DNA of 64,000 bases from Arcanobacterium haemolyticum. GTDB taxonomy: Bacteria; Actinomycetota; Actinomycetes; Actinomycetales; Actinomycetaceae. Under the pieces are notes generated by a model. That model did not search any database, had not been told where the DNA came from, and worked only from the letters and a program-made list of their open reading frames with translations. The translations under genes and the position numbers were made by a program. The DNA lies in assembly GCA_021532125.1 (NCBI GenBank), contig JADYUX010000002.1, positions 186,001 to 250,000 on the forward strand, read 5' to 3'. Below are positions 34,251 through 43,626 of the stretch, in pieces (within the stretch, counting starts at the first letter, position 1; each line of letters begins with the position of its first letter).

Positions 34251-35729
34251 ATGAACTCGAGTTTGACAACCGGGACACCGTGGAAAGCGATACTGATTTT
34301 CGCTATTCCTCTCCTTGTTGGAAACGCTGTTCAACAGATGTACCAGGTATTCGATGCCATGGTCGTCGGCCAGCACCTCGGTGTGAACTCACTTGCAGCT
34401 GTTGGAACAACAGGCGGCATCTTCTTTCTCCTCATCGGATTCGCCTGGGGAATGACATCCGGATTCGCAATCCCAACCGCCCAGGCATTTGGCGCGGGGG
34501 ATAATGTCCGCCTCCGCCGGACAATCGCGGCGGGAACTGTCCTCACAATGGTGACGAGCGTGATCATTACCATCGGCGGTGTTATCTTCTCCCGCTCACT
34601 TCTGACTGTGCTCCAAACTCCCGCCGAACTTATCGACGAAGCGACAACATTCGCCACGATCAACTTCGCCGGCGCTACCGCCACGATGATGTTTAACTAT
34701 CTTTCGGCCGTCATCCGTGCAATCGGTGATTCACGCACACCGCTCGTCTTTCTCGTTATCTCGTGCGGCATCAACGCTGGCCTCGTCCTCCTCTTCGTCG
34801 GACGAATGGGGACAGGCGTCGGCGGAGCAGCATGCGCAACAATCCTTGCCCAAGTATTCTCAGTACTTCTTTGTTTCCTCTATATCTGGAAGGCATTGCC
34901 AGCCCTTCACGTTCATAAAGACGACTGGATTCCCGGCCTCCGCCACGCCCGCGAGCAAATCAAGATCGGTCTGCCTATGGGATTCCAAATGTCGATCATC
35001 GCGATTGGCACCCTCGTCGTCCAGGTTCGCCTCAATACTCTCGGAGCTGAGTCGGTAGCAGCCTACACAACCGCGGTACGTGTTGACGGCCTTGCTGTTG
35101 CTCTCCTTGAATCCCTGGGAATTGCGGCATCGACCTTCGTTGCGCAGAACTTCGGTGCGGGCCAGCACGAGCGAATCCTTGTGGGTGTACGTCAAGCCGT
35201 ACGCATCTCGGTCGTCAGCTCCATCATCCTGGCAGCCACCCTCATCACTGCTGGGAACACAATTGTTCGCTCATTCGTGGGGGAGGGCAACGATAACGTC
35301 GTCGCTATGGCGCACGAGTACCTCGTCGTCAATGGAGCGATGTACTGGGTGCTGGGAATTCTCTTCATCACACGTGGTTCACTTCAGGGGCTAGGTAAGG
35401 CGATCCCACCAACCATTAGTGGCGTATTCGAGCTGGCCATGCGTGTGGCAACTGCCATCGTCCTTGGAGGCATGTTCGGATTCGCCGGAATCGTGTGGGG
35501 GAACCCGCTGGCGTGGGTCGGCGCGGTCATGGTGCTCATCCCATCGTGGCTACGCGCGCGTCACGCTCTCGATCCGCGGTCGAAGGAACACATGGAGTAT
35601 TCCACAGAGGGCATTGCTACGACCGAATCGGAATCAGGTCCAGTGTTTGCTGCTGACACAACGACGAACACCGGAACTTCCGCACCACCCGAGACGGAAA
35701 ATCTCGTCCCGGCGCCCGTACAAGCCTGA
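34251..35729 (+). CDS. MATE family efflux transporter
   Basis: A 492-residue inner-membrane antiporter with 12 membrane segments in two repeated bundles of six. It opens with WKAILIFAIPLLVGNAVQQM, YQVFDAMVVGQHLGVNSLAA (the conserved MATE region at residues about 25-50) and has GLPMGFQMSIIAIGTLVVQV at the start of the second half. VRVDGLAVALLESLGIAAST and FVAQNFGAGQHERI are also typical. This fits the DinF/MepA-like branch that exports cationic drugs in exchange for Na+ or H+. The C-terminal 45 residues are Thr/Pro/Glu-rich and disordered. No strong Shine-Dalgarno is close to the ATG. Confidence 0.92.
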   Translation: MNSSLTTGTPWKAILIFAIPLLVGNAVQQMYQVFDAMVVGQHLGVNSLAAVGTTGGIFFLLIGFAWGMTSGFAIPTAQAFGAGDNVRLRRTIAAGTVLTMVTSVIITIGGVIFSRSLLTVLQTPAELIDEATTFATINFAGATATMMFNYLSAVIRAIGDSRTPLVFLVISCGINAGLVLLFVGRMGTGVGGAACATILAQVFSVLLCFLYIWKALPALHVHKDDWIPGLRHAREQIKIGLPMGFQMSIIAIGTLVVQVRLNTLGAESVAAYTTAVRVDGLAVALLESLGIAASTFVAQNFGAGQHERILVGVRQAVRISVVSSIILAATLITAGNTIVRSFVGEGNDNVVAMAHEYLVVNGAMYWVLGILFITRGSLQGLGKAIPPTISGVFELAMRVATAIVLGGMFGFAGIVWGNPLAWVGAVMVLIPSWLRARHALDPRSKEHMEYSTEGIATTESESGPVFAADTTTNTGTSAPPETENLVPAPVQA

Positions 35730-35735
35730 AGCGAA

Positions 35736-35776
35736 CAAGGTGGGTTGAGGCGCAGCGTTCTCCTCAACCCACCTTG
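35736..35776. terminator. Bidirectional terminator between MATE gene and metE
   Basis: Perfect 15-bp stem CAAGGTGGGTTGAGG/CCTCAACCCACCTTG with an 11-base loop, located between two converging genes. Confidence 0.85.
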
Positions 35777-35781
35777 ACCAT

Positions 35782-38082
35782 CTACAACGAAGCAGTGGCT
35801 CGTACGTATCTCGCCGCATCAACGAGATTCTGAAGGCTCGCGAGAGTCTCAGGATATGCGCGGGTCTTGAGCCCGCAATCGGGGTTAATCCACAGCCTGT
35901 CTGCGGGGATCGTACGAACAGCAGCGACGATAAGATCTGTCAGCTCGCCAGTGGTGGGAACTCGTGGAGAGTGGATATCCCACACACCTGGCCCAACTCC
36001 GCGCTCAAAGCCGTGCTCCGAGAGTTCAGGAAGAAGTTCCATACGCGAACGTGCGGCCTCAATCGAGGTGACGTCGGCATCGAGGGCCTCAATCGCGTCG
36101 AGAATCTGGCCGAACTCGGAGTAACACAAATGCGTATGGATCTGTGTTTCGGGGCGTACGCCCGATGTTGCTAATCGGAATGACCCAACAGACCAGGCGA
36201 CGTACTCGTCGTGCCGATCTGCATCGAGAGGAAGTAACTCCCGCAGGGCTGGTTCATCCACTTGGATGATCTGAGTTCCGGCGGCTTCAAGGTCGGAAAC
36301 CTCATCACGCAACGCTAGCGCAATTTGATCGGCCGAGGCTGAAAGCGGGAGGTCATTGCGGGGGAACGACCAAGCGAGAATAGTCACGGGGCCAGTGAGC
36401 ATCCCCTTGACGTGCTTCGTCGTTAACGACTGAGCAAATCTCGTCCATTCGACGGTCACTGCTTCGGGGCGGCTCACGTCGCCCCACTGGATTGATGGCC
36501 GGGTGCACCGAGAGCCGTATGACTGTACCCACCCGTGGCGTGTAGCAGCGAAACCGTCAAAGGCCTCAGCGAAATACTGCACCATGTCGTTGCGCTCCGC
36601 CTCGCCGTGGACGAGGACATCAATGCCAAGATCCTCTTGAAGACGAATCACGCGAGTAATTTCCTCTTTAATTCTCGCGGTGTAATCCGCTTTTGAGAGC
36701 GCTTCACGTGAGAATTGCGCGCGAACCTGGCGAATGTCTGGAGTTTGGGGGAAGGAGCCAATGGTTGTGGTGGGCAGCAACGGTAAGTCTAGTTTCTGAT
36801 CCTGGAGAGCTTTTCGCTCGGCGGAGGAGATCCTCAGACGGTCGCCGTCACGGAGTCCTGCAACGCGGGAACGGACGTCGTCGCGCACAACGCCGGGCGA
36901 ACTCTGACGTGAGCGAAGAATCTCGCTGACATGGCGAACGTCGTCGGCAATAGTCTCCCACCCATGAAGGAGTCCTTGACCCAGCGTGACGACCTCGTTC
37001 ACCTTTTGGTCAGCGAAAGCGAGCCACGAATGGAGAAGTGAATCGAGCTCGGGGTCATCCCATGTTTCTAGCGCCGTATCGTGAGGGACATGCTGGAGAG
37101 AATTCGTCGTCGCAACACTAAGTTCTCGTGCCCCTAATACACGTGCCTCATCAACTGTGTGTATTGCCTGCGCGAGATCGCTTCGCCACACATTCCGGCC
37201 ATCGACGATGCCGAGGGTGAGGATCGTAGATTCGAGCCCTGGGATGGGCGTCGCGGGAAGATCACCACGGCCAAGGTCGAGATGAAGCGCCTCAATTGAG
37301 GTCGAGGCAAGCGCCGAGATTCCCGCGCTCCCATCCCCGTAAGGAAGTGTGACAAAGAGAGCCGGGCGATCTTTGAGCTCCGAGAGTTGAGCCCACGCCT
37401 CACGTGCATACGTTGCAAGGCTTTCGCGGCTCACAGCGAGGTTATCCGTGACGAGTGCCGGTTCATCAAATTGAATCCATGAGATTCCGGCGCTTGCCGC
37501 ATCTTTGAGAAGCTCAACGTACGCGTTGAGAACGTCGTCGAGGCGTTCAAGGGGCGACCAGCCTTCGGGCGAGTTGACGCTACCCTTCGAGAGTGCGAGG
37601 TACGTGACCGGGCCGACGAGTACTGGCCGCGTGACATAACCCCATTCTCGAGCCTTCAACCACTTGTCGACGACGGATCGGCATGCGTAAGAAATTGGGG
37701 TATCCGGGCCAATCTCGGGAACAAGGTAGTGGTAATTGGTGTCAAACCACTTCGTCATTTCCAGAGGCGGCGTATCCGATGTGCCACGGGCGAGAGCAAA
37801 ATAGTCGTTCTTTGGGAATCGTGGCGGAATTGCTCCGAGAAGGACTGTGACGTCGAGGACGTGATCGTAGAGCGTCGATGCGTCGGGTATCGACGAGTCA
37901 GTTGCTCCAAGTCCCAATTCGGTCAGCCGGGCAAACGTTGCCCGACGAAGCTGCTCGCTCGCCTCGTCAAGCTCGCGCCTCGTTGTGCGGCCTGCCCAGT
38001 GGGATTCAAGTGCTCGTTTCAGTTCGCGATTTCGGCCAATTCGTGGATAGCCGAGGATCGTGGCGGACGGGAATGATGTCAT
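35782..38082 (-). CDS. metE: Cobalamin-independent methionine synthase
   Basis: A 766-residue enzyme that transfers the methyl group of 5-methyltetrahydropteroyl-polyglutamate to homocysteine. The N-terminal domain opens [20 protein letters not shown]. The C-terminal catalytic domain shows [45 protein letters not shown] and the zinc site: His and Cys in [11 protein letters not shown], the Glu of [10 protein letters not shown], and Cys in [14 protein letters not shown] start at the ATG of [16 protein letters not shown]; upstream ATG codons give a tail unlike the family. It lies 217 bases downstream of metF, which makes its methyl donor. Confidence 0.96.
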   Translation of the reverse strand: MTSFPSATILGYPRIGRNRELKRALESHWAGRTTRRELDEASEQLRRATFARLTELGLGATDSSIPDASTLYDHVLDVTVLLGAIPPRFPKNDYFALARGTSDTPPLEMTKWFDTNYHYLVPEIGPDTPISYACRSVVDKWLKAREWGYVTRPVLVGPVTYLALSKGSVNSPEGWSPLERLDDVLNAYVELLKDAASAGISWIQFDEPALVTDNLAVSRESLATYAREAWAQLSELKDRPALFVTLPYGDGSAGISALASTSIEALHLDLGRGDLPATPIPGLESTILTLGIVDGRNVWRSDLAQAIHTVDEARVLGARELSVATTNSLQHVPHDTALETWDDPELDSLLHSWLAFADQKVNEVVTLGQGLLHGWETIADDVRHVSEILRSRQSSPGVVRDDVRSRVAGLRDGDRLRISSAERKALQDQKLDLPLLPTTTIGSFPQTPDIRQVRAQFSREALSKADYTARIKEEITRVIRLQEDLGIDVLVHGEAERNDMVQYFAEAFDGFAATRHGWVQSYGSRCTRPSIQWGDVSRPEAVTVEWTRFAQSLTTKHVKGMLTGPVTILAWSFPRNDLPLSASADQIALALRDEVSDLEAAGTQIIQVDEPALRELLPLDADRHDEYVAWSVGSFRLATSGVRPETQIHTHLCYSEFGQILDAIEALDADVTSIEAARSRMELLPELSEHGFERGVGPGVWDIHSPRVPTTGELTDLIVAAVRTIPADRLWINPDCGLKTRAYPETLASLQNLVDAARYVRATASL

Positions 38083-38299
38083 TGTTTTCTCATTTCTTGT
38101 CTGGTGGGTGAAAAGGTTGGCGACAATGGACGTTGCCACTGATGCGGATTGGGATGAGACTCGTGCTCAGGCACCTGCCCGGCCTTGCGTCGTACGCGCG
38201 TGGGACGTGCGTAAGGTACTCAGCACGATGAACAGAGTCCGAGCACGTACCTCGACGAGCGCGAGTAGGTCTGCCCGAGGACGGTGGAGCGGCAGGTGA

Positions 38300-39232
38300 T
38301 TACGACGAGGCCTGAAGCTCGGAAAAGTCCCTCAGGATATCGAGAGCAGGGCCTGACTTGTTGAAGGTGTAGACGTGGACGCCGGGCGCGCCCGCGTCGA
38401 GGACACGACGGACGATCTGTCTGCCGTGCGCGATCCCTCGGCTGTAGGCATCTTCCTCTGATGACGCTCGCGCAAGATCATCGAGGATATGCCGGGGTGC
38501 GGACACACCCGTGAGGTCAGCGACTCGGTGGAGACGGGTCGGTTCGGTGGGAGGCAAGACCCCAGCCATGATGGGGATTGTGACTCCGTATCGCCGTGCG
38601 TTCTCGACGAACTCGATATACACGTCTGGCTCGTAAAAGAGCTGAGTGATAGCGAAGCTCGCCCCAGCCGCTTGCTTGACGAGGAGGCGCTCAATTTCCT
38701 GTTGAGGGCTCGTGCCGGCGGCGGGATTTCCAGATGGGAAAGCTGCCACTGCTATCGATAAGGGCTTAAACGCTGCCCGTAAGGCTGCGCCGGGTTGGCG
38801 CTCCTTGCGTTGTTCCTCGATGCCGCGGATAAGTGTGACCAGTTCCGTCGCAGATGCCACGTCGTCGCGCCCAGGGGACCACTCCGGTTGGTCAGCGGGT
38901 GGGTCGCCGCGCAAGGCGAGGAACGTGCGGACACCTGCATTGAGGTAATCATCGATCACATGCGCAACCTTGCTACGGTCTTCGCCTACGCACGTGAGAT
39001 GTGCGATCGGCTGAATGGGCGTATCACGGACGAGTTCACGGACGACGTGGCGCGCTGTGGACTTGTCTTTACCGCCAGCTCCGTACGTGACCGAGAGGAA
39101 ATCTGGGTCGGCATCAAGGAGTCTCCTGACCGTATTCCAAAATGCCGGCGCCGCAGTAGGCGAGCGAGGTGGCATAACCTCGAAGGAAAGAGTGCGTAGG
39201 CACCGATTCTGTGACGTGGGGTTAGCTTTCAT
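38300..39232 (-). CDS. metF: Methylenetetrahydrofolate reductase
   Basis: A 310-residue flavoprotein that reduces 5,10-methylene-THF to 5-methyl-THF for MetE. Signatures: LSFEVMPPRSPTAAP near residue 15, DFLSVTYGAGGKDKSTARHV near 43, PIAHLTCVGEDRSKV, FLALRGDPP near 103, AGASFAITQLFYEPDVYIEF near 185 and IMAGVLPPTEPTRLHRVADL. The chosen ATG (39232) lies inside a short upstream ORF that ends 11 bases past it, and no clear Shine-Dalgarno of its own is seen, so translation is probably coupled. Downstream is metE. Confidence 0.94.
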   Translation of the reverse strand: MKANPTSQNRCLRTLSFEVMPPRSPTAAPAFWNTVRRLLDADPDFLSVTYGAGGKDKSTARHVVRELVRDTPIQPIAHLTCVGEDRSKVAHVIDDYLNAGVRTFLALRGDPPADQPEWSPGRDDVASATELVTLIRGIEEQRKERQPGAALRAAFKPLSIAVAAFPSGNPAAGTSPQQEIERLLVKQAAGASFAITQLFYEPDVYIEFVENARRYGVTIPIMAGVLPPTEPTRLHRVADLTGVSAPRHILDDLARASSEEDAYSRGIAHGRQIVRRVLDAGAPGVHVYTFNKSGPALDILRDFSELQASS

Positions 39233-39350
39233 CGCGCACCGCCAGGATGAGCGGTGCGCCCTCCTTGTTGCGCATGTCGGCAATCATCTGGCGCATTCGG
39301 GTTTCCCCTGGAGAGATGAAACGGGCGTGGGGATCAGCGCTGATCAGCAT
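39222..39350 (-). CDS. Short upstream ORF (42 aa) overlapping the metF start
   Basis: A 42-codon frame with an excellent ribosome site (CAGGAGG, 8 bases before the ATG). It opens MLISADPHARFISPGETRMR and contains four Met among 42 residues. Its TAA stop lies within the first codons of metF, giving an 11-base overlap in another frame. Codons 2-6 contain a perfect 14-base palindrome, GATCAGCGCTGATC (39332-39345). It may be a coupling or leader peptide controlling metF, or a genuine small protein; I know no homologue. Confidence 0.6.
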   Translation of the reverse strand: MLISADPHARFISPGETRMRQMIADMRNKEGAPLILAVRDES

Positions 39351-39562
39351 GGGCGTTTCCTCCTGATACATGGGATTGTTGCTATGGATGCGTGGTGGTA
39401 GTGAGGCAGATGTACCTGCCGTGGTTGTCTCTCGTGGGTTGTCGAGCGTACGCGCTCGGATATAGAAGGCTACTTTTATTGCGTTGAGCCCAGCAAGATA
39501 GGGATTGTTTAATCGTGGTGAGTGAACGACGATGTTGGTGAACGCGCGGTGTGGCGTGGTTG

Positions 39563-39594
39563 CTGGGTGGGCGGCTGTGACACCGCCCACCCAG
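39563..39594 (-). terminator. Terminator after metQ
   Basis: Perfect 12-bp stem CTGGGTGGGCGG/CCGCCCACCCAG with an 8-base loop, 6 bases past the metQ stop codon on the minus strand. Confidence 0.8.
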
Positions 39595-39600
39595 ATGTCA

Positions 39601-40437
39601 TCAGAATGCAGGGACGACTGCGCCGTCCGTCCACGTTTCCTTGATGTAGTTGGCGACATCCTCGGAGTGGAGAAGTTCCTCAAGCTTCTTGACAGCGTCA
39701 AGCTTGGCTGAGTCTTCCTTGGTGTTCCATGCGAGGACGTTGGCGTAGGGGTTATCTACGCCCGACTCAAGGTAGAGGGCATCTTTGGAAGGCGTGAGGT
39801 TATTGTCGAGTGCGTAATTTCCGTTGATAATCGCGATATCAACGTCGGGGAGCAGCTTCGGTACCGAAGGAGCGTCGGCTTCCTTGAAGGTGAGGTTCTT
39901 TGTGTTCTCGGTGATGTCGTAGATCGACGGAGATTCCTTATCAGCGAGCTTAATCAGGCCGTTAGCTTCAAGCAGTGCGAGTGCGCGTGCCTGGTTCGAC
40001 GGATCGTTTGTGATTGCCACCGTCGCACCGTCTGCCAGCTCCGAAAGATCCTTGATCTTGTTCGAGTAGATGCCGTATGGCTCGATGTGAATACCTGTGC
40101 CGTGATCGAAGGTGTAGCTCTTCGAAGCTACTTCTTCGTCGAAATACGGAACGTGCTGGAAGTAGTTTGCGTCGATTTCCTTGGCCTGAAGGGCGACGTT
40201 TGGCTGCACGTAGTCTTGGTATTCCTTGATTTCAACGTTGAGGCCGGCATCCTTCGCAAGATTCTCCTGGACGTATTTGAGGATATCCGCGTGAGGAACG
40301 GGGGATGCGCCAACGACGATCGTCGTGAGGCCGTCGGCTGCGGCGGACGAATCCGATGAGGAATCGGAGGAACCACATGCGGAGAGAGCGAGGACGGATG
40401 CGGTTGCAAGTGCTGCAAGTGCGCGGAAGCGCTTCAT
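39601..40437 (-). CDS. metQ: Methionine ABC transporter, substrate-binding lipoprotein MetQ
   Basis: A 278-residue NlpA-family lipoprotein. Its signal peptide MKRFRALAALATASVLALSAC carries the lipobox LSAC (Cys-21), followed by a Ser-rich linker. The binding domain shows IVVGASPVPHADILKYVQ, GLNVEIKEYQDYVQPNVALQ, FQHVPYFDEEVASK, AITNDPSNQARALALLEANG and a final NYIKETWTDGAVVPAF, all typical of MetQ. It captures methionine outside the membrane for MetI/MetN. The gene is third in metN-metI-metQ. I chose the ATG at 40437; another at 40446 is three codons upstream and closer to AAGGA. Confidence 0.93.
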   Translation of the reverse strand: MKRFRALAALATASVLALSACGSSDSSSDSSAAADGLTTIVVGASPVPHADILKYVQENLAKDAGLNVEIKEYQDYVQPNVALQAKEIDANYFQHVPYFDEEVASKSYTFDHGTGIHIEPYGIYSNKIKDLSELADGATVAITNDPSNQARALALLEANGLIKLADKESPSIYDITENTKNLTFKEADAPSVPKLLPDVDIAIINGNYALDNNLTPSKDALYLESGVDNPYANVLAWNTKEDSAKLDAVKKLEELLHSEDVANYIKETWTDGAVVPAF

Positions 40438-40523
40438 AATAATCATTTTCCTTAGTGTCGTGCGTGAAAAGGGTGTGCCTAAGGCATAGAGCTGCATGGA
40501 GCTTCATCCCGGCTGATAGAGCC

Positions 40524-41207
40524 TTAGCGGTGATCTACCAACCGGCTAAGCATGTCGCCGATCATTTGGACGAGCATGACGATAGCGACAATGACGACAA
40601 GGACGATGATGAGAACGTCTGGTGCCCAGCGGTTATAGCCATAGCTGATGGCAAGAGCGCCAAGACCGCCAGCACCGACTGCGCCAGCCATCGCCGAGTA
40701 GCCGATGAGCGTAATGACGAGGATCGTGATCGACTGGATGATCGTTGGCATCGCTTCGCGGACCATGACACCACCGAGGATACGGCTACGCGACGCGCCC
40801 ATCATCTGCGCCGCTTCGATCTTTCCTTGCTCAACGCCGGAAAGATTCGATTCGACCAAACGAGCGAAATAGGGAATCGCTGAGACCGTCAGGGGAACTG
40901 TAGCTCCGATCCATCCTGTTGCTGTTCCAACAATCGCACGGGTTGTGGGGATGAGGACGAACATGAGGATGATGAAGGGGGCTGCTCGCCCAACGTTGAC
41001 GATGAAACCGAGCACCGAATTGAGAACACGGTTCGGGAACAAACCGCCTGGCTTCGTCGCAGTGACGATAATGCCGACGAGGAGGCCGACAATCGTCGAA
41101 ATCAGGCTCGACCAGGCAACCATGAGAAGCGTCTCGCCCAGGGCGGGTAAGAGCGACTCTTGGATAACGGGATTTGAGAACCAGGTGCCATCAGCGAGGA
41201 GTGTCAT
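40524..41207 (-). CDS. metI: Methionine ABC transporter permease MetI
   Basis: A 227-residue integral membrane protein with about five hydrophobic segments. The N-terminus ALGETLLMVAWSSLISTIVG and the EAA-type loop QGKIEAAQMMGASRSRILGG near residues 127-146 (the MetN coupling helix) identify it as a MetI permease, as does the late IGYSAMAGAVGAGGLGALAI. Its ATG overlaps the metN stop by 4 bases, so the two are co-translated. It forms the transmembrane channel of the MetNIQ importer. Confidence 0.94.
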   Translation of the reverse strand: MTLLADGTWFSNPVIQESLLPALGETLLMVAWSSLISTIVGLLVGIIVTATKPGGLFPNRVLNSVLGFIVNVGRAAPFIILMFVLIPTTRAIVGTATGWIGATVPLTVSAIPYFARLVESNLSGVEQGKIEAAQMMGASRSRILGGVMVREAMPTIIQSITILVITLIGYSAMAGAVGAGGLGALAISYGYNRWAPDVLIIVLVVIVAIVMLVQMIGDMLSRLVDHR

Positions 41208-42193
41208 GCGTTGCGCACCTCCGAAGCGACGCCCGCGTTCGCAAGCTGTGCAAGAGCGTCAGGAACTGTGGCTGGATCAAGTGTGAGGGCAAGGCGAGCA
41301 ACTTGCACGTCGCCGAGCGTTTCGAAAGTTCCAGCACCGATGTCGGCGCCAAGGCTTGCGGCGAGCGCCATAACCCGTGAACCTGTAGGTTCACCTGGGC
41401 GAGATGTGAAGGCAATATCGATAATTGCTTTGCCTTTGACGTCGCGAGGATCGAGAGACGGTGGCGGGACGATTTGATGCGCGAGCGGACTTGCAACATC
41501 GGAGACAACGTTGCCGACCGTATCGCTCGACACGATACGACCGTGATCAAGGAGCGTCACCGAATCACAGATCCGGCGCACGACTCCCATCTCATGCGTA
41601 ATGATGAGGACCGTAACGCCGTAGGTATCTCGTACTGACTGGAGAAGTTCGAGAATCTGGTCCGTCGTTTCCGTATCCAGGGCAGACGTTGGCTCGTCGC
41701 ACAACAACACAGAAGGCGAGTCAGCCATTGCTCTGGCGATCCCGACTCGCTGGCGCTGGCCGCCCGAAAGTTGGGACGGAAATGAGCTGGCGCGATCAGA
41801 AAGACCGACGAGGCCGAGCATCTCGGTGACACGTGCGCGAACCTCGTCGCGGGCAAGTCCTGATAAACGAAGCGGATACGCAATGTTTCCTGCAGCGGTG
41901 CGCGAATCTAAGAGATTAGCGCCCTGGAAAACCATTCCGATGGAACGACGAGCGTTACGCAACTCTTTGGCTGAGAGGCTCGATAGATCGCGTCCATCGA
42001 CGAGAATCTGCCCCGAGGTTGGACGTTCAAGTGCCGTGAGGCACCGGATGAGTGTTGATTTTCCAGCACCTGATTCGCCGACAATTCCGTGAATTTCACC
42101 GGAAGGCACCGTGAGGGAGATGTTATCGAGAGCGATGACGTCGTCCTCGCCGCGGCGCGGATAAACCTTCCGCACATTCTTGAGCTCGATCAT
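41204..42193 (-). CDS. metN: Methionine ABC transporter ATP-binding protein MetN
   Basis: A 329-residue ATPase. Walker A GESGAGKST is near residues 38-46, the Q-loop is GMVFQGANLL, the signature LSGGQRQRVGIARAMA is near 135-150, Walker B is VLLCDEPTSALD, and the switch His is in VLIITHEMGVV. A C-terminal NIL domain (about 250-329) is the regulatory site where MetN binds methionine for trans-inhibition. I start at the ATG at 42193, which follows GGAGGAG at good spacing. That ribosome site overlaps the 3' strand of an upstream SAM-I riboswitch. First gene of metN-metI-metQ. Confidence 0.94.
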   Translation of the reverse strand: MIELKNVRKVYPRRGEDDVIALDNISLTVPSGEIHGIVGESGAGKSTLIRCLTALERPTSGQILVDGRDLSSLSAKELRNARRSIGMVFQGANLLDSRTAAGNIAYPLRLSGLARDEVRARVTEMLGLVGLSDRASSFPSQLSGGQRQRVGIARAMADSPSVLLCDEPTSALDTETTDQILELLQSVRDTYGVTVLIITHEMGVVRRICDSVTLLDHGRIVSSDTVGNVVSDVASPLAHQIVPPPSLDPRDVKGKAIIDIAFTSRPGEPTGSRVMALAASLGADIGAGTFETLGDVQVARLALTLDPATVPDALAQLANAGVASEVRNA

Positions 42194-42201
42194 GTCTCTC
42201 C

Positions 42202-42282
42202 TCCATCGATCGTGGCGGTAGCACCCGGGAACCTGGTTGCTGCAGCTTCGACGAGCCACGTCTCTCTGCTGCTCTAGATGAA
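42202..42282 (-). promoter_or_regulatory. SAM-I (S-box) riboswitch of metNIQ
   Basis: On the minus strand, P1 UUCAUC (42282-42277) pairs with GAUGGA (42207-42202). Then come the S-box elements in order: AGAG, P2 strand GCAGC, the kink-turn-like GAGAGACGUGGCUCGUCGAA, P2 strand GCUGC, AGCAACC and the P3/P4 block GGUGCUACC. UGG of the P2 loop can form the pseudoknot with CCA after AGCAACC. The 3' side of P1 overlaps the metN Shine-Dalgarno (GGAGGAG), so SAM binding would block translation. This is established S-box logic; the assignment was made by eye. Confidence 0.8.
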
Positions 42283-42766
42283 CAGCCCTAGCAAACCACG
42301 AATCGGGTAGGTATTCCAAGTTGACCGGAGTGTGAGATGGCACCCGATTTCCTGTCAGTCATGTGGGGTGGGGGCGTGGGTTGGCGCCAACGGGTGTCTT
42401 ATGCAGCTCATTTGGCGCTCTATGGCGTCCAATGAGCCGTAGAGCGAATCGGCACGAGAAGATGAGGTGCCGTGAGGATATCTCAAGGAATGAGATGTTG
42501 TGTGACCTGCACCACCGTCCCCAATCTGTCGCCCACCGCCGTTTAAATGAGCCTATCGAACAAAATTGCGATGTGGAGGAATGACATGGAGTGCAACGTT
42601 GTGTTCTTGCGGGATGTCCACGCCGTTGTTCTTGATGAACCTGCGGCCCTCGAGGAGGAACTCGGATCGACGGAATGGTGATCGCGTAGCCTACGCCAAG
42701 ATACCGAGCATGGAGATTCAACTGTGATAGGTGGTGGTCATTGCTGTCAGCGGCCTGATCATTCGT
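42283..42766. other. Gap between metN leader and the DtxR-type gene, no firm gene
   Basis: About 480 bases. A plus-strand 44-codon frame at 42547-42681 (start MSLSNKIAMWRND) and a minus-strand fragment reading FLLEGRRFIKNNGVDIPQEH up to a stop are the only notable frames. Neither matches a family I know; they may be remnants. The metN promoter must lie at the left part, just above 42282. Confidence 0.35.
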
Positions 42767-43435
42767 TTATAGGCGTACCGAGACTAAGACGCGCCGGGCA
42801 GCTGCTAGAGCGACGTGGGCATCGGTAGATTCGATGCGGATCTTCATGAGGCCGATGCCCCGTTGTACCTCAGTGATCACGAGATCTGTACCTGGCACTA
42901 GGCCGAGATCTTTGAGGTAGATAAGCACCTCAGAGTCTTTATCCGAAACTCTTTCGATACGTACCGCTGTACCGGCATCAAGGTTCGCTAGGACTGCCAA
43001 TTCATCGGGTGATTCCGCGAGGGGGGAATCGGCTGGCGGAATCACATCGCCGTGCGGATCGCGGGTTGGATGGCCGAGAACGGCATCGAGGCGTTCTATA
43101 AACAGGTCAGATACTGCATGTTCAAGATGCTCGGCTTCCTCATGTACCTCGTCCCAGGTATAACCGAAAATCTTGACCAAACCGGTTTCGAGAAGTCGAT
43201 GGATACGGACCATCCGCGAAGCCTGAACACGGCCCTCGTCCGTGAGAGTAATCGCCCCGTAGGGAGCATGCCGAACCAAGCCGCGAGTCACGAGCTTAGA
43301 GACACCTTCAGAGACAGTCGAAGGTGAGAGGCCAAGTGTGCGCGCAAGCTCGCCGGAAGTCACGGGATGGTCTTGCCATTCGCCGAGCTTCCAGATTGCG
43401 CGAAGATAGTCCTCATTAGATGTCGAGAGGGCCAC
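42767..43435 (-). CDS. DtxR/MntR-family metal-dependent transcriptional regulator
   Basis: A 222-residue regulator. An N-terminal winged helix (SNEDYLRAIWKLGE, VTSGELARTLGLSPSTVSEGV, LVRHAPYGAITLTDEG) is followed by the metal-binding and dimerisation domain with EVHEEAEHLEHAVSDLFIERL and LGHPTRDPHGDVIP, and a C-terminal SH3-like FeoA domain from about residue 150 (VLIYLKDLGLVPGTDLVITE). These are the hallmarks of DtxR/IdeR/MntR repressors responding to Fe2+ or Mn2+. I prefer GTG 43435, which has AAGGAG 5 bases upstream; 43441 (GTG) and 43534 (ATG) are alternatives. Targets are not visible here. Confidence 0.9.
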   Translation of the reverse strand: MALSTSNEDYLRAIWKLGEWQDHPVTSGELARTLGLSPSTVSEGVSKLVTRGLVRHAPYGAITLTDEGRVQASRMVRIHRLLETGLVKIFGYTWDEVHEEAEHLEHAVSDLFIERLDAVLGHPTRDPHGDVIPPADSPLAESPDELAVLANLDAGTAVRIERVSDKDSEVLIYLKDLGLVPGTDLVITEVQRGIGLMKIRIESTDAHVALAAARRVLVSVRL

Positions 43436-43626
43436 GTGCACTCCTTGCTGAAGTTCGTCACAGGTGAGCAGAGAATTGATCGCCGCGCGACAGAAACGAT
43501 ACGCAGCGCGCGATTCTCCGACCGTTGGTTCCATCGTAACGCTTCAGTCATGAGGCACAGACATGTGGCGGACGAGCATCGGTGTGGGTTTGCCCGTTCG
43601 CCACATATCTCGCTTCGATGTGGGAA

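Noticed and set aside
39351-39600. Possible S-box upstream of metF
   Set aside because: None of the AGAG, GGAGGGA-like or GCAACC blocks occurs in proper order on the minus strand.
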